The notes: a model not told the origin generated them from the sequence alone. A stretch of DNA of 64,000 nt from Flavobacteriaceae bacterium F08102 (GCA_023015935.1 JALKAY010000006.1:58066-122065); one strand, 5' to 3'; positions 16,388-26,798 are shown, numbered from the stretch's first letter. Numbers and translations are program-made.

Positions 16388-16750
16388 TTACCAAAAAAAA
16401 TGTGATGGATAGAGTAAATCAACAGTCCGCGTTTTAAGTGCATGTTGATTGGAAATAATGAAATTTGTCTTTGCAATTTGAGCGTGATATTCCTTCTTGG
16501 AAGTCAGCGTGGCAAAGGGTAAGAATTTTGCTAGAGCACTGGCGTCAAAGTTGTCAAGGGTAAAACTAATCTCATGCCCTTGAGATTCGTAAAACAAAGG
16601 ATTTGTTAGCTGATCTTGCGCCTGTATTTTTGATACTTGTGTTGAAGGTGAGGTGTAGACATTACTATACACTGGCTTCTGCATACTGATTGATAAGCAG
16701 TACATCAAGCCAATAACAAACATTGCAAAAATGTTATGTTTTGTTTTCAC
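16388..16750 (-). CDS. Short exported hypothetical protein
   Basis: 120 residues. Residues 1-23 (MKTKHNIFAMFVIGLMYCLSIS) make a plausible signal peptide or signal anchor. The mature part is polar and has no motif I recognise. It lies between the membrane-anchored hypothetical and fabV, same strand, 77 bases before fabV ends on its far side. It is included because of the signal-like start and the clean frame, but could be fortuitous. Confidence 0.5.
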   Translation of the reverse strand: MKTKHNIFAMFVIGLMYCLSISMQKPVYSNVYTSPSTQVSKIQAQDQLTNPLFYESQGHEISFTLDNFDASALAKFLPFATLTSKKEYHAQIAKTNFIISNQHALKTRTVDLLYPSHFFW

Positions 16751-16826
16751 AGACCAAAGTTACTAAAAAACGTAAAATTTTTGGCTTTGCCCCTCTATTT
16801 TTCTAACAGAATTTAGTTGATGACGT

Positions 16827-18017
16827 TTAGTCAACTAAGCCAGGAATATCAGTCATTTCATTTGTGTCTGCCTTGTAGTCAATCTCGTCAAAATTAAACC
16901 CAAAAAGATTGAAAAAATCTGTTGAATAACCGGCTAAATCTCCAATTTCACTAAGGTTCTCTGTAGTAGCCTTTTCCCATAACTGTGCGACTTTTTGCTG
17001 AACTTCATTTTTCATTTCCCAATCGTCAATTCGAATACGGCCTTGGTCATCTGTTGGAACCTCTTTTAAGTACAAACGATCCTTATAGAGTCGGTAAATT
17101 TGTTCGATACATCCTTCGTGTAATTCTTGTTCTTTCATGGTTTTAAACAAGAGAGCAATGTATAGGGGAATTACCGGAATCGCTGAACTCGATTGGGTTA
17201 CCAATGCTTTGTTTACTGAAACGTAGCCTTTTCCTTCAATTCTTTGTAATAAGTCATTAATGCGAAAAGCCGTGGCTTCTAAATCATCTTTTGCTCGACC
17301 AATGGTTCCTTTTCTATAAACAGGTTCTGTGAGTTTCGGGCCGATATATGAATAGGCAACTGTTTTTGCATTTGATGCTAAAACATCAGCTTCAAGTAAA
17401 GCGTTCATCCATAGATACCAATCTTCCCCACCCATAACTTTGACTGTGTTTGTTATGTCTTCTTCAGTAGCTGGCTCTATGGTAACTGATTTCACTTCCC
17501 CGGTATGGAAATCAACGGTTTTATTGGTATACGCGTCTCCAATGGGTTTAAGGGTCGATTTAAATCGTTCACCACTATCAGGATCCGTGCGAACAGGAGA
17601 GGCAAGGCTATAAATTATTAAATCTATTTTTCCTAAGTCTGTTTTAATCAAATCTATAGTTTTAGCCTTTATTTCATGTGAAAAGGCATCTCCGTTAATA
17701 CTTTTGGCATAAAGCCCCTCTTGATGAGCTCTTTTTTCAAAGGCAGCGGTATTGTACCAACCAGCAGAGGCTGTTCTTCCTAGTGCTGGTGGTTTCTCAA
17801 AGTAAACTCCAATGGTAGCTGCGTTTGCACCAAAAGCACTGGCTATCCGTGAAGCGAGCCCAAAACCTGTAGAAGCCCCTATGACCAATACGTTCTTTTG
17901 TCCTTGAAGTGGTGGTTGTGATTTGATATAATCAATTTGATTTTTTACATTTTGTGCACAGCCATCGGGATGAGCAGTAATACATATAAAGCCTCGGGTT
18001 TTTGGTGCTATAATCAT
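16827..18017 (-). CDS. fabV: NADH-dependent trans-2-enoyl-[ACP]/CoA reductase FabV
   Basis: 396 residues, the usual FabV length. N-terminal MIIAPKTRGFICITAHPDGC is diagnostic. The cofactor motif GASTGFGLA is at 48-56 and the active-site spacing Tyr234-x8-Lys243 (YRKGTIGRAK) is the FabV hallmark. It reduces the enoyl intermediate in fatty acid synthesis and is naturally triclosan-tolerant. It may be the housekeeping enoyl reductase here, apart from the SDR of Yx6K type in the polyketide cluster. A minus-strand -7 element TATTTTTG lies at 18059-18066. Confidence 0.96.
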   Translation of the reverse strand: MIIAPKTRGFICITAHPDGCAQNVKNQIDYIKSQPPLQGQKNVLVIGASTGFGLASRIASAFGANAATIGVYFEKPPALGRTASAGWYNTAAFEKRAHQEGLYAKSINGDAFSHEIKAKTIDLIKTDLGKIDLIIYSLASPVRTDPDSGERFKSTLKPIGDAYTNKTVDFHTGEVKSVTIEPATEEDITNTVKVMGGEDWYLWMNALLEADVLASNAKTVAYSYIGPKLTEPVYRKGTIGRAKDDLEATAFRINDLLQRIEGKGYVSVNKALVTQSSSAIPVIPLYIALLFKTMKEQELHEGCIEQIYRLYKDRLYLKEVPTDDQGRIRIDDWEMKNEVQQKVAQLWEKATTENLSEIGDLAGYSTDFFNLFGFNFDEIDYKADTNEMTDIPGLVD

Positions 18018-18282
18018 AGGAAAAGGTGTTGGTCAATGAATGAATCAAATGAATGGGGCAAAAATAAGGTTTAAAAATTAAAAACCGATGTGCGTAATCG
18101 AAAAGAGGAAATAATAACAAGTACTAACTGAATAGTTTATTGTTTGTGAGTTTTCATCGATATGGATGTTAAAGTTGCTTTTTTTATATTGAACAAAGTG
18201 AATAGGTGTAGGACTTCTCCTAATTTGAAGGGGAGCTATGCGTCGTCTTTGGGTAGGTTTTCCTTCGTGTAAAACGCAAAAA

Positions 18283-19191
18283 CTACAGTACACTCTTACT
18301 CAAGTGTTCAGCGTCATCGGGTTCTATATGTATGATTACATGGCCGAGGTTGGGTATTTTTTCTTTAAGCGTATCTTCTAGGTTATGCGATAATTCATGG
18401 CCTTTGTGTACTGAAATTTCCCCATCTACTACAGCATGTAGATCTACTTGATAGACCGTACCTGATTTTCGTACATAACATTTTTCGGTAGCAACGATAC
18501 CTTCAACCGTCGTGGCAATTTCACGAATTTCACGAATTAACTCTTCATGTAAATTTTCATCCATAATTTCAGCTAAGGCAGGTCTAAAGATGGTATAGGT
18601 ATTATAAAAGATAAATAATGCCGCAAAAATGGCAGCCCAATCATCTGCATTTTCTAATCCGGGTCCAAATAGTAAAGATATACTTATTCCGATAAAAGCC
18701 ACGACTGAAGTGATTGCGTCGCTTCGGTGATGCCAAGCGTCTGCTTTAAGGGCGGTGCTTTTTGTCTCTTTACTTTTTTTGATAACAAATCGATAGGATA
18801 ATTCTTTCCATATAATGATTGCTGCCAAAACGAATAATGTCCATCCTTTGGGCGATTTATGTGGTGTTTGAATATTAATAATACTCTTGTAAATAATAAC
18901 TATCGCTGCGAAGATTAAAAAAAAGACGACTAAAAAGGTGATTAAAGGTTCAATTTTTCCATGACCATAGGGATGATTTTTATCTGCCGGTTTTTTAGCG
19001 TATTTTAGTCCAAAAAGAACTAAAATTGAAGCACCCACATCAGTTGTTGACTCGATAGCATCCGCGATAAGTGCATAAGAATTGCCGAAAAAACCAGCGA
19101 GCCCTTTAATTATTGCCAAGAATATATTGCTCAGCAAGCTAAAATAGGTGGTTTTTATCGCGATTTGTTCAAATTTCATCGTCATTAACAC
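18283..19191 (-). CDS. Cation diffusion facilitator (CDF) metal/H+ antiporter
   Basis: 302 residues (299 from the third methionine). Six transmembrane helices can be traced from residues 15 to about 215. TM2 carries ALIADAIESTTD and TM5 ADAWHHRSD, the intramembrane metal site; TM2 has Glu-Ser where many CDFs have His-Ser, a variant seen in Bacteroidota. A cytoplasmic C-terminal domain with KSGTVYQVDLHAVV and HVIIHIEPDD follows. It exports divalent metal such as Zn, Fe or Mn; which one is not readable. Confidence 0.9.
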   Translation of the reverse strand: MLMTMKFEQIAIKTTYFSLLSNIFLAIIKGLAGFFGNSYALIADAIESTTDVGASILVLFGLKYAKKPADKNHPYGHGKIEPLITFLVVFFLIFAAIVIIYKSIINIQTPHKSPKGWTLFVLAAIIIWKELSYRFVIKKSKETKSTALKADAWHHRSDAITSVVAFIGISISLLFGPGLENADDWAAIFAALFIFYNTYTIFRPALAEIMDENLHEELIREIREIATTVEGIVATEKCYVRKSGTVYQVDLHAVVDGEISVHKGHELSHNLEDTLKEKIPNLGHVIIHIEPDDAEHLSKSVL

Positions 19192-19371
19192 TTAAATAGT
19201 GGAGCTAATTTTGAAAGGTCTAAGGTAGGAAATTTGCCTGAGACCTTAATCGATTTAGCTGATTGGAGAACCGCTTTTTTGACTTCAATTTTTTTAATTA
19301 ATGTTAAAAAAGAAAAATATTTTTCACTTCAATTGATTATCTGTATTTTTAGACAAACTCAAAACTATTTT

Positions 19372-21846
19372 ATGCGAAAAATTCTACTATTACTGTGTGT
19401 GCTTAGCTTGAGTATGCCAGTGCAGGCCCAAAAAAAGAAAAAAAAATTAAAGAAAACAGAGGTAACAGCTTCTGTTAAGACTAAACTTAAAAACGGGTTA
19501 AAACCCTATACAGAAGTAGTATCTAAAGAGGCTAAAACTGATAAGGGGTTGTTTGATGTTCATCAAGTTGATGATAAATACCTTTATGAAATTCCATTTG
19601 ACAAATTAGAAACCGATATGCTCTGGGTAACGAGAATTGCTCAATTGCCCACTGGATTAGGGGGTGGCTATGTTAATGCAGGATCTAAAGTGAATGAGCA
19701 AGTAGTGCATTGGGTTCGTTATAAACAAAAAATTTTATTAAAGGTTAAATCGTATTCAAATGTTGCGTCTGAGGATAAAGCTATTCATAATTCAGTACGT
19801 GTGAATAATTATGAGCCTGTATTGTATGCATTTGATATAAAAGCTTTTAATCAAGATTCTACTGCGGCGGTTATTGATGTAACCGAATTGTTTGGTACTG
19901 ATGTAGCTGGAATTAGTGGTTTTTCGAGTAGTTTGAGGAAGCAGTATAAGGTTAAACGATTAGATAGTAAGCGCAGTTTTATACACAGTGTAAAAAGTTT
20001 TCCTGAAAATATAGAGGTAAAACAAGACTTTACCTTTGATGCGAGTGAGCCACCCTCTCAAGCGAATACTGAATCGATTAGTATGCAGATTAATCAATCG
20101 ATGATTTTATTACCAAAAACACCTATGCGCCCTAGAGTGTTTGACCCACGGGTAGGTTTTTTTACCATTAATCAAATTGATTTTGGGTCAGATGCATTGA
20201 AAGCTGATGAAAAAACGTATATACGTCGTTGGAGATTAGAGCCTAAAGACTCTGCTGCTTATGCGCGGGGTGAATTGGTTGAACCTATAAAACCTATTGT
20301 ATATTACTTAGATCCAGGGACGCCTGAAAATTTAAAAGAATACATCAAACAAGGCGTTGAAGAATGGCAAAAACCGTTTGAAACAGCCGGATTTAAAAAT
20401 GCGATTATAGCGAAAGATGCTCCAACGCCTGAAGAAGACCCTGAGTTTAGTCCAGAAGACATTCGCTATTCAGTGATTCGGTATGTCGCTAGTACGACCA
20501 GAAATGCAGTGGGGCCAAGTGTAACGGATCCACGAAGTGGAGAAATTATAGAATCTGATATTATTTGGTATCACAATCATTTACGCAGTTACCGAAATCG
20601 CTATATGTTAGAAACCGGTGGTGCAAATCCAAATGCGAGAACCTTAAATACGAAACCAGAAGAAATAGGTGAAATGATGCGGATGGTAATTGCTCATGAG
20701 GTCGGACATGCGTTAGGATTTCCGCATAATATGGCGGCGAGTTATGCCTATCCCGTAGAATCGTTGCGCGATGCAGATTTTACGAATAAGTATGGGCTTG
20801 CAGCGAGTATTATGGATTATACGCGATATAATTATGTGGCACAGCCAGGGGATGAAAATGTGCGCTTTATTCGTCAAATTGGGCCGTATGATCATTATGT
20901 AACCAACTGGGGCTATCGCGTAATTCCGGATGCAAAATCTCCTGAAGATGAGGTGCCAACATTACGTCAATGGATTCTCGCTAAAAAGGGTGATCCCATG
21001 TATAAGTTTGGAAGGCAGTCTAGTAGTTTTGATCCATCTTCACAAACCGAATGTTTGGGAGATGATCCGGTGTTAGCCAGTACCTACGGAGTTAAAAATT
21101 TGAAATATGTAGCCAAAAATTTACCCGCTTGGACTTCTGATCAAACAAATAATTACGCAGATCTAGAAGAGTTGTATGGGGAATTACTCGGAGTCTTTGG
21201 ACGATATGTAGGTCATGTCGTGACAAATATTGGTGGGGTGTTTGAAGATCTTAAATCGCCTAAACAGGAAGGGGTGATTTATACCCATGTGGATAAAGCC
21301 ACGCAAAAGAAATCGATGGCTTGGCTTCAAAAAAACATTTTTGAAACCCCCACGTGGTTAATAGATAAGTCGATATTGCAAAATATAGATCATGCTGGTT
21401 ATTTCGAAAAAGTACGGAGTTTGCAAAGCCGTTTTATCAATTCAATTTTAAGTTTTGATAGAATTGGACGATTGATTGATGCAGAAACTGTGAATACAGC
21501 ATATTATAGTGCCTTAGAGATGATGAGAGATATGCGTACTGGGATTTGGGCAGAATTGTATCAAGGAAAAACAGTAGATTTATATCGTAGAGATTTGCAA
21601 CGTAGCTATTTGGATAGAATGGAATACCTTCTAACCAATGAAGGGTCAGCAGCGAGGAGTAGAGGAGGCTCTTTTGAAGGTCCCTTAACGTATAATGTTA
21701 GCGCTTCTGATGTAAGACCACTAGTGCGTGGCGAACTAAAAGCACTCCGAGCTAAATTGAAAGCGACTCGTGGAGGTAATACGATGACTCGTTATCATTA
21801 TGACGACGCGATAGCAAGAATTGATCAAATGCTCGATCTTAAATAA
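19372..21846 (+). CDS. Exported zinc-dependent metalloprotease (DUF5117/DUF5118 type)
   Basis: 824 residues from the ATG at 19372; the longer frame from 19234 would put 46 residues before an obvious signal peptide (MRKILLLLCVLSLSMPVQAQ). A KKKKKLKK stretch follows the cleavage site. The central metzincin motif HEVGHALGFPHN is at about 442-453, with the Met-turn-like SIMDYTRYN downstream. The N-terminal half resembles DUF5117/5118. Probably periplasmic or secreted; substrate unknown. A GNRA-loop terminator follows the stop codon. Confidence 0.9.
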   Translation: MRKILLLLCVLSLSMPVQAQKKKKKLKKTEVTASVKTKLKNGLKPYTEVVSKEAKTDKGLFDVHQVDDKYLYEIPFDKLETDMLWVTRIAQLPTGLGGGYVNAGSKVNEQVVHWVRYKQKILLKVKSYSNVASEDKAIHNSVRVNNYEPVLYAFDIKAFNQDSTAAVIDVTELFGTDVAGISGFSSSLRKQYKVKRLDSKRSFIHSVKSFPENIEVKQDFTFDASEPPSQANTESISMQINQSMILLPKTPMRPRVFDPRVGFFTINQIDFGSDALKADEKTYIRRWRLEPKDSAAYARGELVEPIKPIVYYLDPGTPENLKEYIKQGVEEWQKPFETAGFKNAIIAKDAPTPEEDPEFSPEDIRYSVIRYVASTTRNAVGPSVTDPRSGEIIESDIIWYHNHLRSYRNRYMLETGGANPNARTLNTKPEEIGEMMRMVIAHEVGHALGFPHNMAASYAYPVESLRDADFTNKYGLAASIMDYTRYNYVAQPGDENVRFIRQIGPYDHYVTNWGYRVIPDAKSPEDEVPTLRQWILAKKGDPMYKFGRQSSSFDPSSQTECLGDDPVLASTYGVKNLKYVAKNLPAWTSDQTNNYADLEELYGELLGVFGRYVGHVVTNIGGVFEDLKSPKQEGVIYTHVDKATQKKSMAWLQKNIFETPTWLIDKSILQNIDHAGYFEKVRSLQSRFINSILSFDRIGRLIDAETVNTAYYSALEMMRDMRTGIWAELYQGKTVDLYRRDLQRSYLDRMEYLLTNEGSAARSRGGSFEGPLTYNVSASDVRPLVRGELKALRAKLKATRGGNTMTRYHYDDAIARIDQMLDLK

Positions 21847-21868
21847 TTAAACGACTTTATTTTATGAT

Positions 21869-21896
21869 AAAAACCAGTCGAAAGGCTGGTTTTTTT
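21869..21896 (+). terminator. Rho-independent terminator after the metalloprotease gene
   Basis: AAAAACCAGTC, a GAAA tetraloop, then GGCTGGTTTTTTT, with one G-U pair in the stem and a T7 tail. It begins 23 bases after the stop at 21846. Confidence 0.85.
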
Positions 21897-22048
21897 ATGG
21901 GTGAAAGTGTCATTTTTAAATGGTTAACTAAAAAGAAACTGCCGAATCAAAGCGATACCGTGAACTTTTTTTATTTAGACGTATTGATAGAGATATAAAT
22001 TAAACCTCACACGCAATTAGGATACAGAAAAGAATAAAATAAGTATTA

Positions 22049-23017
22049 TTAATAAATTCTTCGTTCCAATGCTTGATCATCAATATTTAGATAGATTCTC
22101 GTTGCAGGTTCGATAGATTTGTCATGTCTAAATTTAAGAATTGTTCCTTCGTGTTCTGCCTCAATCAACCAATGGTCTCCTCTAAAAAACGAATGGAGCA
22201 CCGTAGCTTCTAGTTCAGATTGATGAGCGAGCTTAATTTCATGTGGATAAATGATGAGTTCAGTTGGGGTTCTGTCCTCGCTGTTTTGGGCTTCGTCAAT
22301 GCGCGAAAATTCATCAAAAAAAGAGGCAATTAACGCTGTTTGTGGATCTTGATATAAGGCTTGAGGCGATTTGTATGCCAAGGTTCTTCCGGCATCAATA
22401 AAGAGCATATAATCGGCATGTGAAATGACATCACACTTGTCATGGGAGGCAATGATAGCCGTAATCTTTTCCTTACGGATATAATCAAACACATGTTTTC
22501 TCAATTCATTTTTCTTAAGATTGTCAATATGACTAAAAGGTTCATCGAGTAATAAAATGGTAGGTTGTTTTGCGAGTGCTTTGGCAAGGGCTACCCGTTG
22601 TTTTTGTCCCCCGCTTAAATACTTTACCTTGGTTTTTGCATAGGGAGTTAGTCCAACCACTTCAAGTAGTTCTGCAGTCCGCGCCGCTTTTTCTTTTAGG
22701 TTGAAGTTTGACAAGAAAGTACCTACATTTTGCGCTACATCTGTAAATGGCATTAAATCGAATTCTTGACTCACCATTTTTATGAAATCTGGGCCGGGTA
22801 TTAGGTTGAATTTAGGACCGAGAATTTCATTTCCTTGCCAAGAAATAGCCCCTTGATTTAAATCGTATTGACCGTAAATTAATTTTAAAAGTGTGCTTTT
22901 TCCAGAGCCACTTTCTCCAGCAATGGCCAATATTTTTCCGGCTTCTAGATCAAAACTGATTTCTTCTATAACGGGCGTTGATTGATACGAAAATGAAATG
23001 TTTGCTACCTTTAACAT
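22049..23017 (-). CDS. ABC transporter ATP-binding protein
   Basis: 322 residues from the ATG at 23017 (MLKVANISFSYQ); a 5-residue longer start is less likely. Walker A GESGSGKST, signature LSGGQKQR, Walker B ILLLDEP and the switch region IASHD are all present. After about residue 230 comes a C-terminal extension ending in a TOBE-like segment (ATVLHSFFRGDHWLIEAEHEGTILKFRHD). That architecture is usual in importer ATPases of the Pot/Fbp/Mod class. No permease or binding protein lies nearby, so the partner and substrate are unknown. Confidence 0.88.
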   Translation of the reverse strand: MLKVANISFSYQSTPVIEEISFDLEAGKILAIAGESGSGKSTLLKLIYGQYDLNQGAISWQGNEILGPKFNLIPGPDFIKMVSQEFDLMPFTDVAQNVGTFLSNFNLKEKAARTAELLEVVGLTPYAKTKVKYLSGGQKQRVALAKALAKQPTILLLDEPFSHIDNLKKNELRKHVFDYIRKEKITAIIASHDKCDVISHADYMLFIDAGRTLAYKSPQALYQDPQTALIASFFDEFSRIDEAQNSEDRTPTELIIYPHEIKLAHQSELEATVLHSFFRGDHWLIEAEHEGTILKFRHDKSIEPATRIYLNIDDQALERRIY

Positions 23018-23115
23018 ACGGAAATAAAACACAAATGTAGAAGTTAATAGGAGAATAACATACGTTTATGAATTTTTTGTCAAAATGACACATGACATTT
23101 TGGTAAGAACTGTAC

Positions 23116-25182
23116 CTAATGAAGGGTTTTTTTAAGTTGAAATTTTGGCGTTAAATTCATTTGATAGAGACTAAAAGTAAGTACATCAGCTAATTGAGCT
23201 AATTGTTTGTGAATAGGTGTACTTGCTCCGTGTCCAGCATTTGTTTCAATGCGAATTAAGATTGGTAAGTCACCCTCCTGTTTTGCTTGTAAGGTAGCGG
23301 CAAATTTAAAACTATGCGCGGGCACTACGCGGTCATCGTGATCGCCTGTGCTAATCATGGTGGCTGGATATGGGATGCCTTTGTTGATATTGTGTACAGG
23401 AGAATAGCCCTTGAGGTATTCAAACATCGCTTTACTCTCTTCGGCTGTTCCGTAGTCATACGCCCATCCAGCACCTGCTGTAAAAGTATGGTAGCGCAAC
23501 ATGTCTAATACACCGACTTCAGGAAGGGCCACGCGCATTAGATCGGGACGTTGTGTCATGGTAGCTCCAACCAGAAGCCCGCCATTTGATCCGCCTCGTA
23601 TGGCTAAAAAGGCTGAAGAGGTATATTTTTCTGAAATTAGAAATTCGGCAGCGGCTATAAAATCATCAAACACATTTTGCTTGTTAAATTTAATACCTGC
23701 TTCATGCCAGGATTTTCCGTATTCACCACCGCCTCGTAAGTTGGGCACAGCATAAATGCCGCCTTGTTCTAACCAAGCGGCAGTTGAAATTGAAAATGTT
23801 GGACTTAAACTAATGTTAAAACCACCATAACCATAGAGCAGGGTAGGGTTTTTTCCATCGAGTTTAAGGTCTTTTTTATGGCTGATAATCATGGGGATTT
23901 TGGTGCCGTCTTTAGAAGTATAAAATACTTGTTTAGAAAGGTAGTTAGAGGGTTCAAAATCGAGTTCAGGTTTTTTATACAATGTAGATTTTCCCGTACT
24001 GGGATCAAAGGCGTACAAGGTAGAAGGCATAAGGTAATTTGTAAATGTATAATACAGGGTACTTGCTGTTGATTTACCCGAAAATCCAGTAGCCGTACCG
24101 AGTCCAGGAAGGTCGATGGTTCTGATTTTTTTACCTTGTAAGGAATATTGTTCTACGGCGGTAAGGGCATCAATCATATAAGCAGCAAATAGATAACCGG
24201 CACCAGCTGTTGGATTCAATACATGTTCTGTTTCGGGAATTAAATCTTGCCAGTGTTGAGGTTGAGGCTGGGATGCATCTACGGTAACTATTTTTCGATT
24301 TGGAGCTTGTAGATTCGTAACGAAATACAACGTACTACCCTGGCTGCATAACAAGCTCGTATCACTGTCAAAATGATCAATTACAGGTTCTAAACCGGAG
24401 CCTTCTTGTTGTAAATCTTGAAGGTATAGATCATTTCCAGAGGTATTGTTGGCTCCTGAAACGACTAAGAATCGATGGTCTTCACTAAGTTTGGCAAAGA
24501 CATACCGTCGTCGCTGATTGGGAGTTGCTCCAAAAATGATTGAATCTTCTTTTTGTGAAGTACCTATCCGATGAAAGTACAATTTATGATGGTCGGTTTT
24601 CGCTGTAAGTTCACTCCCCGTGGGTTTGTCGTAACTCGCGTAGTAAAATCCTTCATTATTTCGCCAAGAAAGGTTAGAGAATTTAATATCTCGTAAGGGT
24701 TCTTCAAGGATGGTTTTCGTAGCAACATCTATGATAAATACTTTTCGCCAATCAGAACCTCGTTCAGAAATTGCATAGGCAGCGAGGCTGTTGTCTTTAG
24801 AAAAGGCAATGTCCGTCAGGGCAGTAGTACCATCCTTAGAAAAAGTATTGGGGTCTAAAAAAACTTCAGGTAGTCTATTTTTTAGTTGTCTGTACAAAAC
24901 ATTGTGGTTTTGTAATCCATCATTTTTGTAATAATAGGTATAGTCTCCTTTGATAAAGGGCGATGAAAATTTTTCATAATCGGCTAATTGAGTAAGCCTA
25001 TTTTTTAAGCTTTCCCGAAATGGAATTTGCGATAAGTAGTCAGAGGTAAATGCATTTTGAGTTTTGACCCAGGCCTTTGTTTCTTCAGATTGGTCATTTT
25101 CTAACCAGTGATAAGGATCGTTAACTTTAGTGTTGAAGTAGGTATTGACGTGATTTGATTTTAACGTTTTTGGATAGTTCAT
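23116..25182 (-). CDS. Prolyl oligopeptidase family serine peptidase (S9A)
   Basis: 688 residues, normal for prolyl endopeptidase. The N-terminal NDPYHWLEN motif marks the start of the S9A domain; a beta-propeller spans roughly residues 70-400. The catalytic serine is in GGSNGG at about 530, Asp in DHDDRVVP at about 615 and His in NAGHGAST at about 650. No signal peptide is seen, so it is probably cytoplasmic, cleaving proline-containing oligopeptides. It is separated by a terminator from the gene upstream. Confidence 0.94.
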   Translation of the reverse strand: MNYPKTLKSNHVNTYFNTKVNDPYHWLENDQSEETKAWVKTQNAFTSDYLSQIPFRESLKNRLTQLADYEKFSSPFIKGDYTYYYKNDGLQNHNVLYRQLKNRLPEVFLDPNTFSKDGTTALTDIAFSKDNSLAAYAISERGSDWRKVFIIDVATKTILEEPLRDIKFSNLSWRNNEGFYYASYDKPTGSELTAKTDHHKLYFHRIGTSQKEDSIIFGATPNQRRRYVFAKLSEDHRFLVVSGANNTSGNDLYLQDLQQEGSGLEPVIDHFDSDTSLLCSQGSTLYFVTNLQAPNRKIVTVDASQPQPQHWQDLIPETEHVLNPTAGAGYLFAAYMIDALTAVEQYSLQGKKIRTIDLPGLGTATGFSGKSTASTLYYTFTNYLMPSTLYAFDPSTGKSTLYKKPELDFEPSNYLSKQVFYTSKDGTKIPMIISHKKDLKLDGKNPTLLYGYGGFNISLSPTFSISTAAWLEQGGIYAVPNLRGGGEYGKSWHEAGIKFNKQNVFDDFIAAAEFLISEKYTSSAFLAIRGGSNGGLLVGATMTQRPDLMRVALPEVGVLDMLRYHTFTAGAGWAYDYGTAEESKAMFEYLKGYSPVHNINKGIPYPATMISTGDHDDRVVPAHSFKFAATLQAKQEGDLPILIRIETNAGHGASTPIHKQLAQLADVLTFSLYQMNLTPKFQLKKTLH

Positions 25183-25230
25183 TTATAGAAATTTCTGATT
25201 ATATGAAGAATTCAAGCGGTTAAAATTACA

Positions 25231-25261
25231 TAAAAAAAAGGTGTGCCATAGGGCACACCTT
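25231..25261 (-). terminator. Terminator downstream of the DoxX-family gene
   Basis: Perfect 10-base stem (AAGGTGTGCC, loop ATAG, GGCACACCTT). An A8 run on the plus strand at 25232-25239 becomes a U tract in the minus-strand transcript. Confidence 0.88.
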
Positions 25262-25284
25262 GTCTTTAAATACACTTTTTAATT

Positions 25285-25650
25285 TTAAAACAATCGTTTA
25301 AAATCTTCCCAATTAGCATAAATTAGCGTTCCATTTAATACAGCTACAAGTGCAGCAGGTGCAATTGTTGATACGTCAAAAGCGAGGTGAAATGCCACGA
25401 TATTTACTGAAATAGGGACTAACCAAGCAAGTGCAAATCCTTTCCATTTATTTAGTAAGAGCATTATTCCAATGGCTGTTTCTGAAAATCCTAAAAGAGG
25501 CATCATATAACCAGTTGCCATGAGGGCATACATAAATGTGCCTTCTTCTGGTGCTTCCATTGGCATAAAATTAATGAATTTGTTGAGTCCAAATACCAGT
25601 AAAATTAAGCCTAGTACGATTCGCATTATGGTTTTAACAGTTGAATTCAT
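25285..25650 (-). CDS. DoxX-family membrane protein
   Basis: 121 residues from the ATG at 25650 (MNSTVKTIMRIVLGLILLVFGLNKFINF); an upstream frame start at 25677 is unlikely. Four transmembrane helices fit the DoxX fold: residues about 7-25, 45-65, 70-90 and 95-112. The GLNKF motif after TM1 is typical. Family members include oxidoreductase-associated membrane subunits, but no specific role can be assigned here. It is monocistronic with its own terminator. Confidence 0.82.
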   Translation of the reverse strand: MNSTVKTIMRIVLGLILLVFGLNKFINFMPMEAPEEGTFMYALMATGYMMPLLGFSETAIGIMLLLNKWKGFALAWLVPISVNIVAFHLAFDVSTIAPAALVAVLNGTLIYANWEDFKRLF

Positions 25651-25712
25651 TGTTTTGGATTTTAGGTTTATAATCACCTTAGTCGAAAAAAGTAATAGAT
25701 GCTAACAAAGGA

Positions 25713-26798
25713 TTAAAATTCCATTTTTAACTGTACTTCGAGCGGTTCCTCTTTGCTTGATTTTTCTGTGTTTAAATTTGAAAGTGAAATACCAAGGAGG
25801 CGCACGGATTCAGCAATTTTCTCTTTGTAGAGAAGTAATTTGACTTCGTTTATTATGGTGGTTTCATCATTGAAATAGGTAGGCAAGGTTTTGCTTCTTG
25901 TTTGAAGTGTGAAATCACTATACTTAATTTTGAGTGTGATTGTCTTGCCTTTAATGGCCGATTTTTTCGCTCTGTTGGCTAGTTCTTTTGCAATTTTTTG
26001 TAATTGCGCTAGCATGTATATTTCAGAAGTGAGGTTGGTCGTAAAAGTGTGTTCTGCGGCGAGTGATTTTTGAATGCGGTGTGGTTTTACCTCACTGTGG
26101 TGAATGCCTCTCACAATTTGATAGTAGTGTTTGCCTGATTTTTTAAAATGTTCAGTTAAAAAGGCTTCTGATTTATTTTTTAAATCGGCTCCAGTAAAAA
26201 TTCCAAGGTTGTACATTTTAGCACGTGTTACTTTTCCAACTCCATAAAATTTAGCGATGTCTAAGTTTTCTAAAAAAGATAAAACCTCTTCTGGTGGAAC
26301 TGTTTTTTGTCCCTGAGGTTTGTTGATATCCGATGCAATTTTTGCAATAAATTTATTAATTGAAATTCCTGCAGAGGCATGTAAACCTACCTCTTTTAGG
26401 ATGCGGTGTCGAATATGTTGAGCCAGTACTGTAGCTGATGGCATATTCTTTTTGTTTACAGTAACGTCTAAATATGCTTCATCTAAGGAAAGAGGCTCCA
26501 CTAAATCTGTAAATTCATAAAATATGGCTCTTATTTGAGCGGAAATTTCTTTATAGCGTTTAAAATTGGTAGGGACAAAAATTAATGAGGGGCATTTTTT
26601 TTTGGCAAGTACCCCACTCATGGCTGAACGCACTCCGTATTTTCTAGCCTCATAGCTTGCAGCGGATACCACACCGCGTGTTCCACTACCACCTACAGCA
26701 ATGGGTTTCCCTCGCAGTGTGGGGTCGTCGAGTTGAGCAACGGAGGCGTAGAAAGCATCCATGTCTACGTGAATTATTTTGCGATAAGGAGGCTTCAT
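25713..26798 (-). CDS. dinB: DNA polymerase IV (Y family)
   Basis: 361 residues. Catalytic acidic residues lie in HVDMDAFYASV near the N-terminus and in SLDEAYLD at about residue 104. The GISINKFIAKIASD segment and the helix-hairpin-helix region FYGVGKVTRAKMYNLGI follow, then the little-finger domain. It performs translesion synthesis. The C-terminus ends without a strong beta-clamp motif that I could identify (PLEVQLKMEF). It starts 137 bases past the glutamate dehydrogenase gene, with a terminator between. Confidence 0.96.
   Translation of the reverse strand: MKPPYRKIIHVDMDAFYASVAQLDDPTLRGKPIAVGGSGTRGVVSAASYEARKYGVRSAMSGVLAKKKCPSLIFVPTNFKRYKEISAQIRAIFYEFTDLVEPLSLDEAYLDVTVNKKNMPSATVLAQHIRHRILKEVGLHASAGISINKFIAKIASDINKPQGQKTVPPEEVLSFLENLDIAKFYGVGKVTRAKMYNLGIFTGADLKNKSEAFLTEHFKKSGKHYYQIVRGIHHSEVKPHRIQKSLAAEHTFTTNLTSEIYMLAQLQKIAKELANRAKKSAIKGKTITLKIKYSDFTLQTRSKTLPTYFNDETTIINEVKLLLYKEKIAESVRLLGISLSNLNTEKSSKEEPLEVQLKMEF

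Noticed and set aside
18078..18293. 71-codon minus-strand frame between fabV and the CDF gene
   Set aside because: Overlaps the CDF gene end and shows no protein-like composition or motif.
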